64,000 bases of DNA from Ramlibacter agri (GCF_012927085.1 NZ_JABBFX010000004.1:248001-312000); one strand, 5' to 3'; shown: positions 30,460 to 46,373, counted from the first letter of the stretch. Numbers and translations are program-made. Notes: generated by a model not told the origin, from the letters alone.

Positions 30460-31562
30460 GCGGGGCTCCCGCCACGCAGGCGCCGCCGCAGCGCGGCGAT
30501 CGACCAGTTGTTGTGCTGCTTGCCGAGCCACAGCGCCGCCAGCAGCAGGGTGCCGCCGTGCAGCAGCAGCATGAAGGGCAGCAGCTTGAAGCGGCCGCCG
30601 CTGATCCAGCTCTGGCCCAGGTTCAACAGGTTGAAATACACGACGAAGGCGAACAGGGCGAAGATCAGGTTGCCGCTGCGTCCCACCCGCGGGTTGACGC
30701 TGGACACGGTGATGGCCAGCACGACGAAGTTGAGCGCGGCCAGCGCCGTGCCCAGGCGCCAGCCCAGCTCGCCCTGGTTCACCGGCGTCGGCTGCCGCAG
30801 CAGCGACAGGGTGGAGCGCGCCTTGGCCGGGCCTTCCTCCAGCACGTTGCCCAGGGCGGTGCCCGTGACCCGGCTGCCGTGCTGCTCGAACTCGCTGATG
30901 CGCATCTCGCCGTTGGCCAGGAAGGTTTCCAGCCGCTGCCCGTTTTCGAGGATCAGGAACTGGCTGTCGCCGATGTTTTCGACGTGGCCGCTGCGCGCCG
31001 AAGTGACGGTCTCGCGGTCCCGCTCGCGGCTGGAGATGAAGATGTTGTGGCCCGACTTGTTGTCCGGCGTGTCCTTGTCCAGGAAGAAGACGCGGCGGCC
31101 GTTGGCCGACTCCTGGAACTGGCCGGGCGCGACCCGCTCGAGGTCGCCGCGGCGGCCGTAGCGGTCCTTCAGTTCCTGCGTCTGCTGGTTGGCCCAGGGC
31201 CAGATCCAGAGCGCCAGCAGGGCCACGACCAGCAGCACCGGCCAGGCAAAACCGAACAGCGGCTTCAGCAGCGAGGACAGCCCGCGGCCGGCGGCGAACC
31301 AGATGACCATCTCGCTGTCGCGATACATGCGCGAGAGCGTGCCCACGATCGCGATGAACAGCGACAGCGTGAGGATGGTGGCGAGGTAGCCAAGGACGGT
31401 GTAGCCCATCACCATCATGACCTCCTCGGGGTTGACGCTGCCGCGGCTGGCCAGGCTCAGCGTGCGGATCAGGGTCATGGTCATGACGATGGTGACGAGC
31501 ACCACCAGGGAGGCGCCGAAACTTCGGGCCAGCTCCTTGCGAACGGTTGAATGGAATAACAT
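30456..31562 (-). CDS. lptF: LPS export ABC permease LptF
   Basis: Partner permease of LptG, 368 residues, starting MLFHSTVRKELARSFGASLV. It has the same layout: N-terminal membrane helices, a periplasmic jellyroll (about residues 130-265) and C-terminal helices. The coupling-helix region YRDSEMVIWFAAGRGL is present. lptF is divergent from pepA with only 39 bases between start codons, an arrangement widely conserved in beta- and gamma-proteobacteria, so the two promoters must overlap. Confidence 0.95.
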   Translation of the reverse strand: MLFHSTVRKELARSFGASLVVLVTIVMTMTLIRTLSLASRGSVNPEEVMMVMGYTVLGYLATILTLSLFIAIVGTLSRMYRDSEMVIWFAAGRGLSSLLKPLFGFAWPVLLVVALLALWIWPWANQQTQELKDRYGRRGDLERVAPGQFQESANGRRVFFLDKDTPDNKSGHNIFISSRERDRETVTSARSGHVENIGDSQFLILENGQRLETFLANGEMRISEFEQHGSRVTGTALGNVLEEGPAKARSTLSLLRQPTPVNQGELGWRLGTALAALNFVVLAITVSSVNPRVGRSGNLIFALFAFVVYFNLLNLGQSWISGGRFKLLPFMLLLHGGTLLLAALWLGKQHNNWSIAALRRRLRGGSPA

Positions 31563-31601
31563 CGGCGGCCAGGCGCGGCTAACGCGGAACAACAACGGAT
31601 T

Positions 31602-33134
31602 ATGGACTTCGAACTCAAGACCCTGGATGCGGCGGGTGCTGCATCGGAAAAATGCGACGTGCTCCTGGTCCTGGTGACGGATTCGTTCCGGGCCGGAAAA
31701 GATCCCGTCTCCCGACTGGTGGCAGCTGCCCTGGACGCCGGTGACCTGGAACCCAAGGCCGGCAAGCTGCTGCAGGCCTATCGCAGCGAGGGCATCGCCG
31801 CCCCGCGCGTGCTCCTGGCCGGCGCGGGCGATGGCTCGGGCCGCAAAGTGCAACAGGCCGTGCAGGCCGCCGCCGGCGTGCTGCGGTCCTCCGCCGCGAA
31901 AAAGCTCACGATCCTGCTGCCCGCTGCCAGCGGCGGCGATGCGGTGCGGGCCGCAGTCTGCGGCACCGCCGAAAGCAGCTACGTCTACGTCGCCACCAAG
32001 TCCAAGCCGGAAGGGCGGGAACTGCGCAAGGTGACCGTGGGCGTGGCAGACGCCGGCGCCCAGCGCGGCGCCTTCGCCCGCGCCAAGGCGGCCGCCGTCG
32101 GCATCGAGTTCGCCCGCGAACTGGCCAATCTGCCGCCCAACTACGCCACCCCGACCCGCCTGGGCGAGGAAGCCAAGAAGCTGGCCAAGGCCAGCGGCTT
32201 CGGCGTGGAAGTGATGGGCCCGAAGGAAGTGGCCAAGGTCGGCATGGGCTCGTTCCTGAGCGTGGCCAAGGGTTCGGCCGAACCGCTGCGCTTCATCGTG
32301 CTGCGCTACGAAGGCGGCAGCCGCGGCGACGCCCCGATCGTGCTCGTGGGCAAGGGCATCACCTTCGACACCGGCGGCATCTCCATCAAGCCTTCGGGCG
32401 AGATGGACGAAATGAAGTTCGACATGGGCGGCGCGGCCAGCGTGCTGGGCACCTTCCGTGCGCTCGCGGAACTGAAGCCCAAGGTCAACGTGGTGGGCCT
32501 CATCCCCAGCTGCGAGAACATGCCGGATGGCGCCGCCTACAAGCCGGGCGACATCCTCACCAGCCTGAGCGGCCAGACCATCGAGGTGCTGAACACCGAT
32601 GCCGAGGGCCGGCTGATCCTGTGCGACGCGCTGACCTATGCCGAGCGCTTCAAGCCGCGCGCGGTGGTGGACATCGCCACGCTCACCGGCGCCTGCGTGG
32701 TGGCCCTGGGCGGCATCCGCAGCGGCCTGTTCGCGAGCGACGACCAGCTCGCGACGCAACTGCAGGCCGCCGGCGACGCCGCGCTCGACCCCTGCTGGCG
32801 CCTGCCGCTGGACGACGAGTACGCCGAAGGCCTGAAGACCAACTTCGCCGATGTCGCCAACGTGGCCGGCCGCGCCGCCGGCGCGGTGGTCGCCGCCAAG
32901 TTCCTCCAGCGCTTCGCGCAGGCCTATCCCTGGGCTCACCTGGACGTCGCCGGCACCGCCTGGAAGGGCGGGGCGGCCAAGGGCGGGACCGGCCGGCCGG
33001 TGGGCCTGCTGCTCGAGTTCCTGATGGCGCAGGACGGCGCCGCCCCAGCCGCGCCCAAGGCGAGCGCGAAGGCGTCCAAGGCTGCCAAGGCCGCGCCCGC
33101 GAATAAGCGGTCCAAGGCCGCGGCGCGCGCATGA
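31602..33134 (+). CDS. pepA: Leucyl aminopeptidase (M17)
   Basis: Cytosolic di-metal aminopeptidase of 510 residues that removes N-terminal residues from peptides; in some bacteria PepA also binds DNA. The M17 signature NTDAEGRL is present, as are the metal and catalytic positions in VGKGITFDTGGISIKPSGEM and KFDMGGAASVLG. The C-terminus carries an Ala/Lys-rich tail of about 35 residues (APKASAKASKAAKAAPANK), more basic than the usual end and perhaps able to bind nucleic acid. The stop overlaps the holC start by four bases. Confidence 0.96.
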   Translation: MDFELKTLDAAGAASEKCDVLLVLVTDSFRAGKDPVSRLVAAALDAGDLEPKAGKLLQAYRSEGIAAPRVLLAGAGDGSGRKVQQAVQAAAGVLRSSAAKKLTILLPAASGGDAVRAAVCGTAESSYVYVATKSKPEGRELRKVTVGVADAGAQRGAFARAKAAAVGIEFARELANLPPNYATPTRLGEEAKKLAKASGFGVEVMGPKEVAKVGMGSFLSVAKGSAEPLRFIVLRYEGGSRGDAPIVLVGKGITFDTGGISIKPSGEMDEMKFDMGGAASVLGTFRALAELKPKVNVVGLIPSCENMPDGAAYKPGDILTSLSGQTIEVLNTDAEGRLILCDALTYAERFKPRAVVDIATLTGACVVALGGIRSGLFASDDQLATQLQAAGDAALDPCWRLPLDDEYAEGLKTNFADVANVAGRAAGAVVAAKFLQRFAQAYPWAHLDVAGTAWKGGAAKGGTGRPVGLLLEFLMAQDGAAPAAPKASAKASKAAKAAPANKRSKAAARA

Positions 33135-33568
33135 CCGAGGTCGCGTTCCACTTCAACGTCCCCGACAAGGTGGCCTACGCGTGCCGCCTGCTGCGCAAGG
33201 TGCACCGCACCGGCGCCCGCGTGGTGGTCACCGGCGACCCCGGCATGCTGCGTAGCCTGGACACCGAGCTGTGGAGCTTCTCCGCGCTGGAGTTCATCCC
33301 GCATTGCTACACCGCCTCGGCGCAGCCGCAGGTGGTGGAAGCGACGCCGGTGGTGCTGGCGGACTCGCCGCGCGCCGCCCCGCACCTGGACATCCTGGTG
33401 AACCTCGGCGAGAAGGTGCCCGAGTCCTTCGAGCGCTTCGAGCGCCTGATCGAGGTGGTGACGCAGGAGCCCGAGGACCGCGTGCTGGCGCGCGGGCGCT
33501 GGAAGCATTACGCCGACCGCGGCTACGCGATCAAGCGGCACGACCTCGCGCAGCCGGAGGCACGCTGA
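33131..33568 (+). CDS. holC: DNA polymerase III subunit chi
   Basis: Chi subunit of the clamp-loader complex, 145 residues, which links the polymerase to single-strand binding protein. The N-terminus TEVAFHFNVPDKVAYACRLL, the LWSFSALEFIPHC motif and the WKHYADRGYAIKRHDL end are family marks. It is translationally coupled to pepA (ATGA) and to the small downstream gene (TGATG), in the conserved pepA-holC order. Confidence 0.94.
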   Translation: MTEVAFHFNVPDKVAYACRLLRKVHRTGARVVVTGDPGMLRSLDTELWSFSALEFIPHCYTASAQPQVVEATPVVLADSPRAAPHLDILVNLGEKVPESFERFERLIEVVTQEPEDRVLARGRWKHYADRGYAIKRHDLAQPEAR

Positions 33569-33861
33569 TGGCTACGCGCCTGCCGCCCCGTTTCGTGCCC
33601 ACCCTGACCGAAGTCGTGCACTCCGGCGCGGCGCCACTGTCGCCTTCCGCCGAAGCCGCGCTGTCGCAGGAGCAACTCGCGCAGCGCGTGCTGCAGCGGG
33701 TCGACCTCGTGCTGGAGCGCCGCCTGCGCGAGGCCATGGCCAGCGTCATCCTCGAACAGACCGAAGCCCTCGTGCCGCTGCTGCGCGAACGCCTCGAGCA
33801 CACGGTGCGCGAACTCGTCGCCGCCGCTGTCGCCGAGGAGATGGCTGCGCGTCAACGCTGA
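33568..33861 (+). CDS. Small helical protein of unknown function downstream of holC
   Basis: Protein of 97 residues that starts on the last base of the holC stop (TGATG), so it is translated by coupling. The first 30 residues are Pro-rich (MATRLPPRFVPTLTEVVHSG). The rest is one or two long amphipathic helices (LAQRVLQRVDLVLERRLREA; LVPLLRERLEHTVRELVAAA), likely a coiled coil or small helical bundle. There is no signal peptide or known motif. Coupling to the replication subunit suggests but does not prove a related role. Confidence 0.7.
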   Translation: MATRLPPRFVPTLTEVVHSGAAPLSPSAEAALSQEQLAQRVLQRVDLVLERRLREAMASVILEQTEALVPLLRERLEHTVRELVAAAVAEEMAARQR

Positions 33862-34026
33862 CGCTGCGGAAGCGTCAACGCCGGAACCCTCCGCGGGTTG
33901 ACCGCGGGACCACGCCGCTCCACCTAGGCTTTCCCTATGGCCCGGGCCCGGAAATTGCGATATGGTCCCGCCCGTTGAGCAAACACAAGACGGATCTCAA
34001 CCCTTTTCAAATATTGGAGGTTCTCT

Positions 34027-35154
34027 ATGCAGATGAAGCTGAGACTGACGGTCGCCGCCGCTATTGCGGTCGTGTGCGGTTTCGCCATGGCCCAGGAAAC
34101 GGTCGTCAAGATCGGTCACGTCGCCCCGCTGTCCGGTCCGCAGGCCCACTACGGCAAGGACAATGAAAACGGCGTCCGCATGGCCATCGAAGACCTGAAC
34201 GCCAAGGGCGTCAGCATCGGCGGCAAGAAGGTCAAGCTCGAGATCCAGGCCGAAGACGACGCCGCCGACCCGAAGCAGGGCACGGCCGCCGCCCAGAAGC
34301 TGTGCGACGCCAAGGTCGCCGGCGTGGTGGGCCACCTGAACTCCGGCACGACGATTCCCGCCTCCAAGGTCTACAACGACTGCGGCATCCCGCACGTCAC
34401 CGGCGCCGCCACCAACCCGGCCCTGACCAAGCCCGGCTACGACACCACCTACCGCATCATCGCCAACGACAACGCCCTGGGCGCTGCGCTGGCCCTGTAT
34501 GCCTCGGACAAGCTGCACCTGAAGAACGTCGCCATCATCGACGACCGCACGGCCTACGGCCAGGGCGTCGCCGAAGTGTTCAAGAAGACCGCCGTGTCCA
34601 AGGGCATGAAGGTCGTCGACGAGCAGTTCACGAACGACAAGGCCACGGACTTCATGTCCATCCTGACCGCCATCAAGGCCAAGAACCCCGACGCCATCTT
34701 CTACGGCGGCATGGACCCGCAAGCCGGCCCGATGCTGCGCCAGATGGAGCAGCTGGGCATGACGAACGTCAAGTACTTCGGCGGCGACGGCATCTGCACG
34801 GCCGAGATCGCCAAGCTGTCGGCCGGCGCCAAGACGCTGGAAAACGTGATCTGCGCCGAAGGCGGCGCCTCCATCGCCAAGATGCCCGGCGGCACGGCCT
34901 GGAGGAAGCGCTACGACGAGAAGTACCCGAACCAGTTCCAGGTGTACAGCCCCTACACCTATGACGCGACCTTCGTGCTGGTCGACGCCATGCAGCGCGC
35001 CGGTTCGACCGACCCGAAGAAGTACATCCCCTTCCTGAAGAAGACCAACTACAAGGGCGTCACCGCCAACATCCAGTTCGAGCCCAATGGCGAACTGAAG
35101 AACGCGGCGACCACCCTGTACAAGTACGTCGACGGCAAGAAGACGGCGCTCTAA
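34027..35154 (+). CDS. Branched-chain amino acid type ABC binding protein
   Basis: Periplasmic binding protein of the LivJ/LivK/HAAT family, 375 residues. A signal peptide spans about residues 1-22 (ending MAQ). Family blocks are VKIGHVAPLSGPQAHYGKDNENG, the GVVGHLNSGTTIPAS loop that contacts the amino-acid ligand, and DDRTAYGQG. A GGAGG Shine-Dalgarno at 34016-34020 and a terminator at 35194-35219 show a single-gene unit. No livHMGF genes are adjacent, so the permease must be elsewhere. The upstream 165 bases are less GC-rich near 33990-34015, consistent with a promoter. Confidence 0.93.
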   Translation: MQMKLRLTVAAAIAVVCGFAMAQETVVKIGHVAPLSGPQAHYGKDNENGVRMAIEDLNAKGVSIGGKKVKLEIQAEDDAADPKQGTAAAQKLCDAKVAGVVGHLNSGTTIPASKVYNDCGIPHVTGAATNPALTKPGYDTTYRIIANDNALGAALALYASDKLHLKNVAIIDDRTAYGQGVAEVFKKTAVSKGMKVVDEQFTNDKATDFMSILTAIKAKNPDAIFYGGMDPQAGPMLRQMEQLGMTNVKYFGGDGICTAEIAKLSAGAKTLENVICAEGGASIAKMPGGTAWRKRYDEKYPNQFQVYSPYTYDATFVLVDAMQRAGSTDPKKYIPFLKKTNYKGVTANIQFEPNGELKNAATTLYKYVDGKKTAL

Positions 35155-35193
35155 TCGGCCCCTGGCTGATCGGGCGTAAGCGCCTGTATCATG

Positions 35194-35219
35194 AAGCCGC
35201 CCTCCGGGGCGGCTTTTTT
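35194..35219 (+). terminator. Rho-independent terminator
   Basis: Nine-base arms AAGCCGCCC (35194-35202) and GGGCGGCTT (35207-35215) with loop TCCG are followed by a run of six T. It ends the binding-protein transcript. The following bases up to 35436 form the leader of the poly-HAMP kinase and show no gene. Confidence 0.9.
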
Positions 35220-35436
35220 GTTTTCCGCTGCAGCCTTCCACCGGCGTTGCGCGGGCGCTTCGTGCGTGTAGGTTCGCGCGAAGACTTGCTGTCGGCCCAG
35301 TCCTACGACCCGCGCCAGTGCTGGTTCTGCGGGTGATTTGCAGCGCGGCCGCGTTGTCGGCCCATGCTGCTTCCGCTACCCTCCCAGAAATCTGTTGGCC
35401 CGTCCAACAACTGCTTACCCATTGGGGGATGACGAC

Positions 35437-42033
<6,597 letters not shown>

Positions 42034-44118
42034 ATGGGAAATCAGGTGAGCGCTGCGTCCTCCCCGGAGGCTCCGGACAAGGTCAACATCCTCGTGGTGG
42101 ACGACCTGCCGGAGAAGCACGTCGTCTTCAGCTCGATCCTCGAGGACCTGGGGCAGAACATCGTCAGCGCGCGGTCCGGGCAGGAGGCGCTGAAGTACAT
42201 CCTGGAGATGGAGTTCGCGGTCATCCTGCTAGACGTCAACATGCCGGACATCGACGGCCTGGAGACGGCGAGCCTGATCCGCCAGTACAAGAAGTCCTCG
42301 CAGACGCCGATCGTCTTCATCACCGCCTACGTCGACGAACTGCAGGCGCGCCGCGGCTATGCGCTGGGCGCGGTGGATTACATCCCCTCGCCGGTGGTGC
42401 CCGAGGTGCTGCGCTCCAAGGTGCGCGTGTTCGTGGAGCTGTTCCGCATGAACCGCCAGCTGCGCGAGCAGGCGGCGCAGCGCGAGGCGCTGGCGCGCTC
42501 CGAGGCGGCCCGGGCGGCGGCGGAGGAGGCCATCCACCGCGCGGACTTCCTGGCCGAGGCCAGCCAGGCGCTGTCCAAGTCCCTGAACCTGGACGACACC
42601 ATCGCCGCCATCCTGGACATGAGCGTGCCGATGCTGGGCGAGCGCGCCGTGCTGGGCATTCCGGACAAGGAAGGCGGGGTGCGCCGGCTGGAAATGCATC
42701 CGGCCCCGCGCGCCGACGACGCCGAGGTTTTCACGCCGGAACTGCGCGCCGCCGCCGACCGCGTCATCCGCGACAAGCAGCTGCGCGTGCAGTCGCTGGG
42801 CGACGGCCGGGCCGCCGCCATCTGCCCGCTGCTGGCGGGCGACGAGATCCACTGTGCGCTGGCGCTGCTGGCCGATACCGCATTCTTCGACGCCACGCGC
42901 GTGGCGCTGATCCGCGAGTTCGCGGGCCGCGCCTCCATCGCCATGGAGAACGCGCGCCTCTATTCGGCGGTGCAGGAGGCCGACCAGCGCAAGAACGAGT
43001 TCCTGGCCATGCTGGCCCACGAACTGCGCAACCCGCTGGCGCCGATCCGGAACGCGGTGCACATCCTGACGGCGGCGCAGGAGCTGCCCGCCAAGCTGGC
43101 CTGGGCCCGCGACGTGATCGGCCGCCAGGCCGACCACATGGCGCGCCTCATCGACGACCTGCTGGATGTCTCGCGCATCGTGCAGGGCAAGGTGGCGGTG
43201 AAGCCCGAGAAGCTGGGCCTGGCGATGCTGATCGAGCGCTCGGTGGAAGCCAGCGCGCCGCGCCTGGGCCAGCGTGAGCAGGTGCTGGACGTGCTGCTGC
43301 CCAAGGAAGCGATCGAGCTCGAAGGCGACGCGGTGCGGCTGGCGCAGGTGCTGTCCAACCTCGTCAACAACGCGTCCAAGTTCTCGCCGCCGGGCAGCCG
43401 TATCCGGCTGGAAGCCAGCTTCGCCAATGGCGAGCTGGATATCGCGGTGAAGGACGAGGGCGCCGGCATCGCGCCGGAGTTCCTGCCCCGCATGTTCGAC
43501 CTGTTCGCGCAGGCCGACCAGTCGCTGGACCGCTCGCAAGGCGGCCTGGGCATCGGCCTCACGCTGGTGAAGCACCTGGTCGAACTGCATGGCGGCCATG
43601 TGTCCGCCAGCAGCGAGGGCCTGGGGAAGGGCGCCACGCTCACGGTGTCCTTGCCCGGCCAGCTGGTCGCGCCGGGCGCGGCGGCGCCTGAGCCGGCCGC
43701 GCCGGTTCGCGTCGCGCCGCGCAAGCCGGCCGCTTCGCGCATCCTGGTGGTCGACGACCTGGCGGCCTCGGCCGAGACGCTGATGACGCTGCTGGAGATG
43801 GAAGGCTTCCAGGTGCGCATGGCGCACGAAGGGCAGGAGGCGCTGGCCGTGGCACGCGAGTTCAAGCCCGACGTCGTGCTGCTGGACATCGGCCTGCCGG
43901 GCATGAACGGCTTCGAGGTGGCGCACGGGCTGCGCAGCCAGCCGGAATCACGGCAGGCGCTGCTGATCGCGCTGACCGGCTACGGCGAGGCCGAAAGCCG
44001 CTCGCGCTCCGCGCAGGCCGGCTTCGATTTCCACATGGTCAAGCCGGCGGACGTGAACGTGCTGCTGGCTATGCTGGCCGACCCGCAGGAAGCGCGCAAG
44101 GCCGCGGTGACAGCCTGA
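42034..44118 (+). CDS. Hybrid histidine kinase (REC-GAF-HK-REC)
   Basis: Cytoplasmic kinase of 694 residues directly after the poly-HAMP kinase. Domains: receiver (about 17-135, Asp67 in [11 protein letters not shown]), coiled coil (140-170), GAF-like domain (about 175-315), HisKA with His329 ([14 protein letters not shown]), HATPase ([24 protein letters not shown]), a Pro/Ala linker and a C-terminal receiver (about 570-690, Asp618 in [11 protein letters not shown]). The N-terminal receiver suggests it accepts phosphate from the preceding kinase. The ATG at 42034 abuts the previous stop; a GTG at 42046 is an alternative start. No DNA-binding output domain exists in either protein, so the final output lies elsewhere. 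Confidence 0.9.
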   Translation: MGNQVSAASSPEAPDKVNILVVDDLPEKHVVFSSILEDLGQNIVSARSGQEALKYILEMEFAVILLDVNMPDIDGLETASLIRQYKKSSQTPIVFITAYVDELQARRGYALGAVDYIPSPVVPEVLRSKVRVFVELFRMNRQLREQAAQREALARSEAARAAAEEAIHRADFLAEASQALSKSLNLDDTIAAILDMSVPMLGERAVLGIPDKEGGVRRLEMHPAPRADDAEVFTPELRAAADRVIRDKQLRVQSLGDGRAAAICPLLAGDEIHCALALLADTAFFDATRVALIREFAGRASIAMENARLYSAVQEADQRKNEFLAMLAHELRNPLAPIRNAVHILTAAQELPAKLAWARDVIGRQADHMARLIDDLLDVSRIVQGKVAVKPEKLGLAMLIERSVEASAPRLGQREQVLDVLLPKEAIELEGDAVRLAQVLSNLVNNASKFSPPGSRIRLEASFANGELDIAVKDEGAGIAPEFLPRMFDLFAQADQSLDRSQGGLGIGLTLVKHLVELHGGHVSASSEGLGKGATLTVSLPGQLVAPGAAAPEPAAPVRVAPRKPAASRILVVDDLAASAETLMTLLEMEGFQVRMAHEGQEALAVAREFKPDVVLLDIGLPGMNGFEVAHGLRSQPESRQALLIALTGYGEAESRSRSAQAGFDFHMVKPADVNVLLAMLADPQEARKAAVTA

Positions 44119-44140
44119 TCTCAGGAATGCTTGCGCGGCC

Positions 44141-44149
44141 TGCTACAAT
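44141..44149 (+). promoter_or_regulatory. Extended -10 of the tRNA-Ser promoter
   Basis: TGCTACAAT matches an extended -10 (TGnTATAAT) and lies 12 bases upstream of the mature tRNA 5' end. No clear -35 is present at the usual distance, consistent with reliance on the extended element. Confidence 0.55.
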
Positions 44150-44161
44150 CGCAGGCTTGCT

Positions 44162-44253
<92 letters not shown>

Positions 44254-44261
44254 ACGACAAC

Positions 44262-44289
44262 AACCCGCCACCCGGCGGGTTTTGTTTTT
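44262..44289 (+). terminator. Rho-independent terminator after tRNA-Ser
   Basis: Eight-base arms AACCCGCC (44262-44269) and GGCGGGTT (44274-44281) with loop ACCC are followed by a T-rich tail TTTTGTTTTT ending at 44289. It lies ten bases past the tRNA CCA and stops short of the FUSC-like start. Confidence 0.9.
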
Positions 44290-44296
44290 GTCCCCC

Positions 44297-45466
44297 ATGA
44301 ACAACGCAGGCCTGCGCGCATTCCTCGCCCGCGAGTGGCGGCACCTTGCCGTCGTCAACGCGAGCAACCGGCCCTGGCAGATGCCGCTGGCGGCCGCGCT
44401 GGCGAGCGGGCTGCCCCTCCTGATCGCTGCCTGGCATGGCCAGGTGGGGCAGGGCGTGGCGGCGTCGCTGGGCGGGCTCGCCTTTCTCTATATGCCGGCC
44501 ACGCCGCTGTCGCACCGCATGGCCTGGCTCATGGCCTGCGCTTTCGGCCTCGCCGGCAGCTACACGCTGGGCCTGCTGTGCCACCTGCTGCCGGCGCTGG
44601 TCGTGCCCATGCTGGCATTGATCACGATCCTGGTCACCATGGTCTGCCGCTTCTATGCGGTGCCGCCGCCCGGCAGCCTGTTCTTCGTGATGGCTGCGGC
44701 GATTGCCGCCTATACGCCGGTGAGCGCGGCGGCCTTTGCGGGGCAGGTCGGCCTGGTGACGATGGGCGCCGTGCTGGCTTGCAGCATCGCTCTCTGCTAC
44801 GGCCTGTGGGTCGACCATCCGCGCGGCCAGCCGCCGGCGGTGCAGCGGGATTTCGGTTTCGTGGTGCTCGATCCGGTGGTGATCGGCCTGTTCGTCGGCC
44901 TGTCGCTGGCGATCGCGCAGTTGCTGGGGCTGGAGCGGCCCTACTGGGTGCCGGTCAGCTGCCTGGCCGTGATCCAGGGCGTGACCTTCCGCGCGGTCTG
45001 GACGCGCCAGCTGCATCGCATCGCCGGCACCGGCGTCGGCCTGCTGCTGTTCTGGGCGCTGGCAACCTGGTTGCCACTGGATGCCTGGACCATCGCCATC
45101 GGCGTGACGGTGCTGACGCTGGTGGTCGAATCGATCGTGGTGCGGCACTACGCGGCGGCCGCCGTCTTCTTCACGCCGCTCGCCCTGCTGCTGGCCGAAG
45201 GGGCCCAGCTCGGCACGATGCTGCCGCAGGGCCTGATCCGCGCGCGCTTCCTCGACACGGTGCTGGGCTGCCTGGCCGGGCTGGCGGGCGGGGCCTGCCT
45301 GCACAGCCCGCCCTTGCGCGAAGCGGCGGAGCGCTTGCTGCGCCGCATGCTGCCTGCCTGCCGGCCGCTGACCGCCTACTGCTTCGTGCCGGACAGCAGC
45401 GCCGCGTCGGAGCCGTCGGCGTTGGGAGCCGCCACGAACAGCTGCTTGTCGGTGGCGCGCAGGTAG
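44297..45466 (+). CDS. FUSC-like integral membrane protein
   Basis: Membrane protein of 389 residues with about ten hydrophobic helices in two groups (residues 30-160 and 190-330), resembling the FUSC/aromatic-acid-exporter family. The second-half block WVPVSCLAVIQGVTFRAVWTRQLHRIAGTGVG matches the conserved FUSC motif containing the TR-H-RIxGT signature. Efflux of small acids is the family inference; the substrate is unknown. The last 30 residues (from about 45376) are read from the antisense of the lipoprotein gene and look unlike the family, so the true end of conserved sequence is near 45375. The start ATG lies just after the tRNA terminator with no good Shine-Dalgarno. Confidence 0.8.
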   Translation: MNNAGLRAFLAREWRHLAVVNASNRPWQMPLAAALASGLPLLIAAWHGQVGQGVAASLGGLAFLYMPATPLSHRMAWLMACAFGLAGSYTLGLLCHLLPALVVPMLALITILVTMVCRFYAVPPPGSLFFVMAAAIAAYTPVSAAAFAGQVGLVTMGAVLACSIALCYGLWVDHPRGQPPAVQRDFGFVVLDPVVIGLFVGLSLAIAQLLGLERPYWVPVSCLAVIQGVTFRAVWTRQLHRIAGTGVGLLLFWALATWLPLDAWTIAIGVTVLTLVVESIVVRHYAAAAVFFTPLALLLAEGAQLGTMLPQGLIRARFLDTVLGCLAGLAGGACLHSPPLREAAERLLRRMLPACRPLTAYCFVPDSSAASEPSALGAATNSCLSVARR

Positions 45467-46131
45467 GCGACGCCGTTCACGGTCTGGCCGGCGAGCGGGC
45501 AGGGCGCCGGGCCGAAGCTCAGGGTGAGGTTGTAGACGTTGGCGCCGCCGCGCGGCAGGGCGGTGCCCTGCGCCGTGCAGCCGTTGGCGGCCACCAGGGC
45601 GACCAGGCTGGAAGAGAGGCCGGAGTCGCGGACGCTCCAGGTCGCGCTCAGCTTGCCCTTGGACGTGCCCAGCAGGCCCGCGTAGCTGCCCACCAGTGCG
45701 GCGCCGGTGGCCTGGCGCTCGTAGTCGGTGTTGTACGTGGACGTGAAGGTCACCGGCGGGATGCCGGTGGAATTGATCGTGCCGTCGAAGCTCTGCTTTT
45801 TCGCGACCGTGGCCGCCACCGAGGCCCGCAGCACGCCCAGGCCTTCCAGGTTCAGGTGCAGGGCGCTGGCGGACGTGAAGGCCGCGTCGGTCATGCTGCC
45901 CTGGCCCATCACCGCGCCTCCCAGCACGTTGGGGTAACCGGGCGACGAGTACATCACGTAGTAGGAGCCATCGGCGAACACGAGGCCGGTGACGGTGCGG
46001 TTGGATCCGGTGCTGCCGATCCAGAGGCCGTCGGCGGCTTGCGCCGGCCCGGGAGTTTCGTCGTCGCCGCCGCCGCAGCCGGCCAGGACGAGGAGGGCGG
46101 CCGCCAGGGCGGCAGAAAGCTGAACGCGCAT
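45376..46131 (-). CDS. Putative outer-membrane or periplasmic lipoprotein
   Basis: Lipoprotein of 251 residues that I do not recognise. The signal ends in the lipobox LAGC (Cys19), followed by a GGGDDETPGPA linker; Gly after Cys, not Asp, favours sorting to the outer membrane by the E. coli rule. The body is Ser/Thr/Gly-rich and probably beta-structured (GLWIGSTGSNRTVTGLVFAD; YYVMYSSPGYPN). Two Cys (NGCTAQG and APCPLAG) near the C-terminus could form a disulfide. Its 3' end overlaps the FUSC-like gene by 91 bases on the opposite strand. Similar GLW-GTT-type lipoproteins of unknown function are common in Comamonadaceae. Confidence 0.72.
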   Translation of the reverse strand: MRVQLSAALAAALLVLAGCGGGDDETPGPAQAADGLWIGSTGSNRTVTGLVFADGSYYVMYSSPGYPNVLGGAVMGQGSMTDAAFTSASALHLNLEGLGVLRASVAATVAKKQSFDGTINSTGIPPVTFTSTYNTDYERQATGAALVGSYAGLLGTSKGKLSATWSVRDSGLSSSLVALVAANGCTAQGTALPRGGANVYNLTLSFGPAPCPLAGQTVNGVAYLRATDKQLFVAAPNADGSDAALLSGTKQ

Positions 46132-46188
46132 GCTCGACAGAGACCTCGCTGTTGCTTATGTAACGAGAAGCATACTCGGCCGAGCCAT

Positions 46189-46373
46189 TTGGACAGTTAT
46201 TTGGACAGTGACCAAGGACAAATTAGACAATTAGACAGACACTTGGACACTTCCTGCACTCAGCCGGTGCAGCGACTTGCAAATAAATCCGTTGCCTTTG
46301 CAACACAGGTGTCTAGACACTCATTGACTGTTCAATTGGACATCTCTACAGTCCATCTACACAGTCTTGGACA
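46189..46373 (+). promoter_or_regulatory. Array of TnGACA boxes upstream of the MerR-type gene
   Basis: Eight same-strand copies of T(T/C)-A/G-GACA-type heptamers lie within 185 bases: TTGGACA at 46189, 46201, 46243, 46336 and 46367, TTAGACA at 46223 and 46231, and CTAGACA at 46313 inside the palindrome TGTCTAGACA (46310-46319). AAGGACA at 46214 is a weaker copy. The region is much more AT-rich than its neighbours. CarA/CarH/LitR-type MerR regulators recognise tandem direct repeats of loose nTnnACAn form, which these fit. Spacing here is irregular (8-13 bases in the first cluster). Self-regulation by the adjacent gene is inference. Confidence 0.65.
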
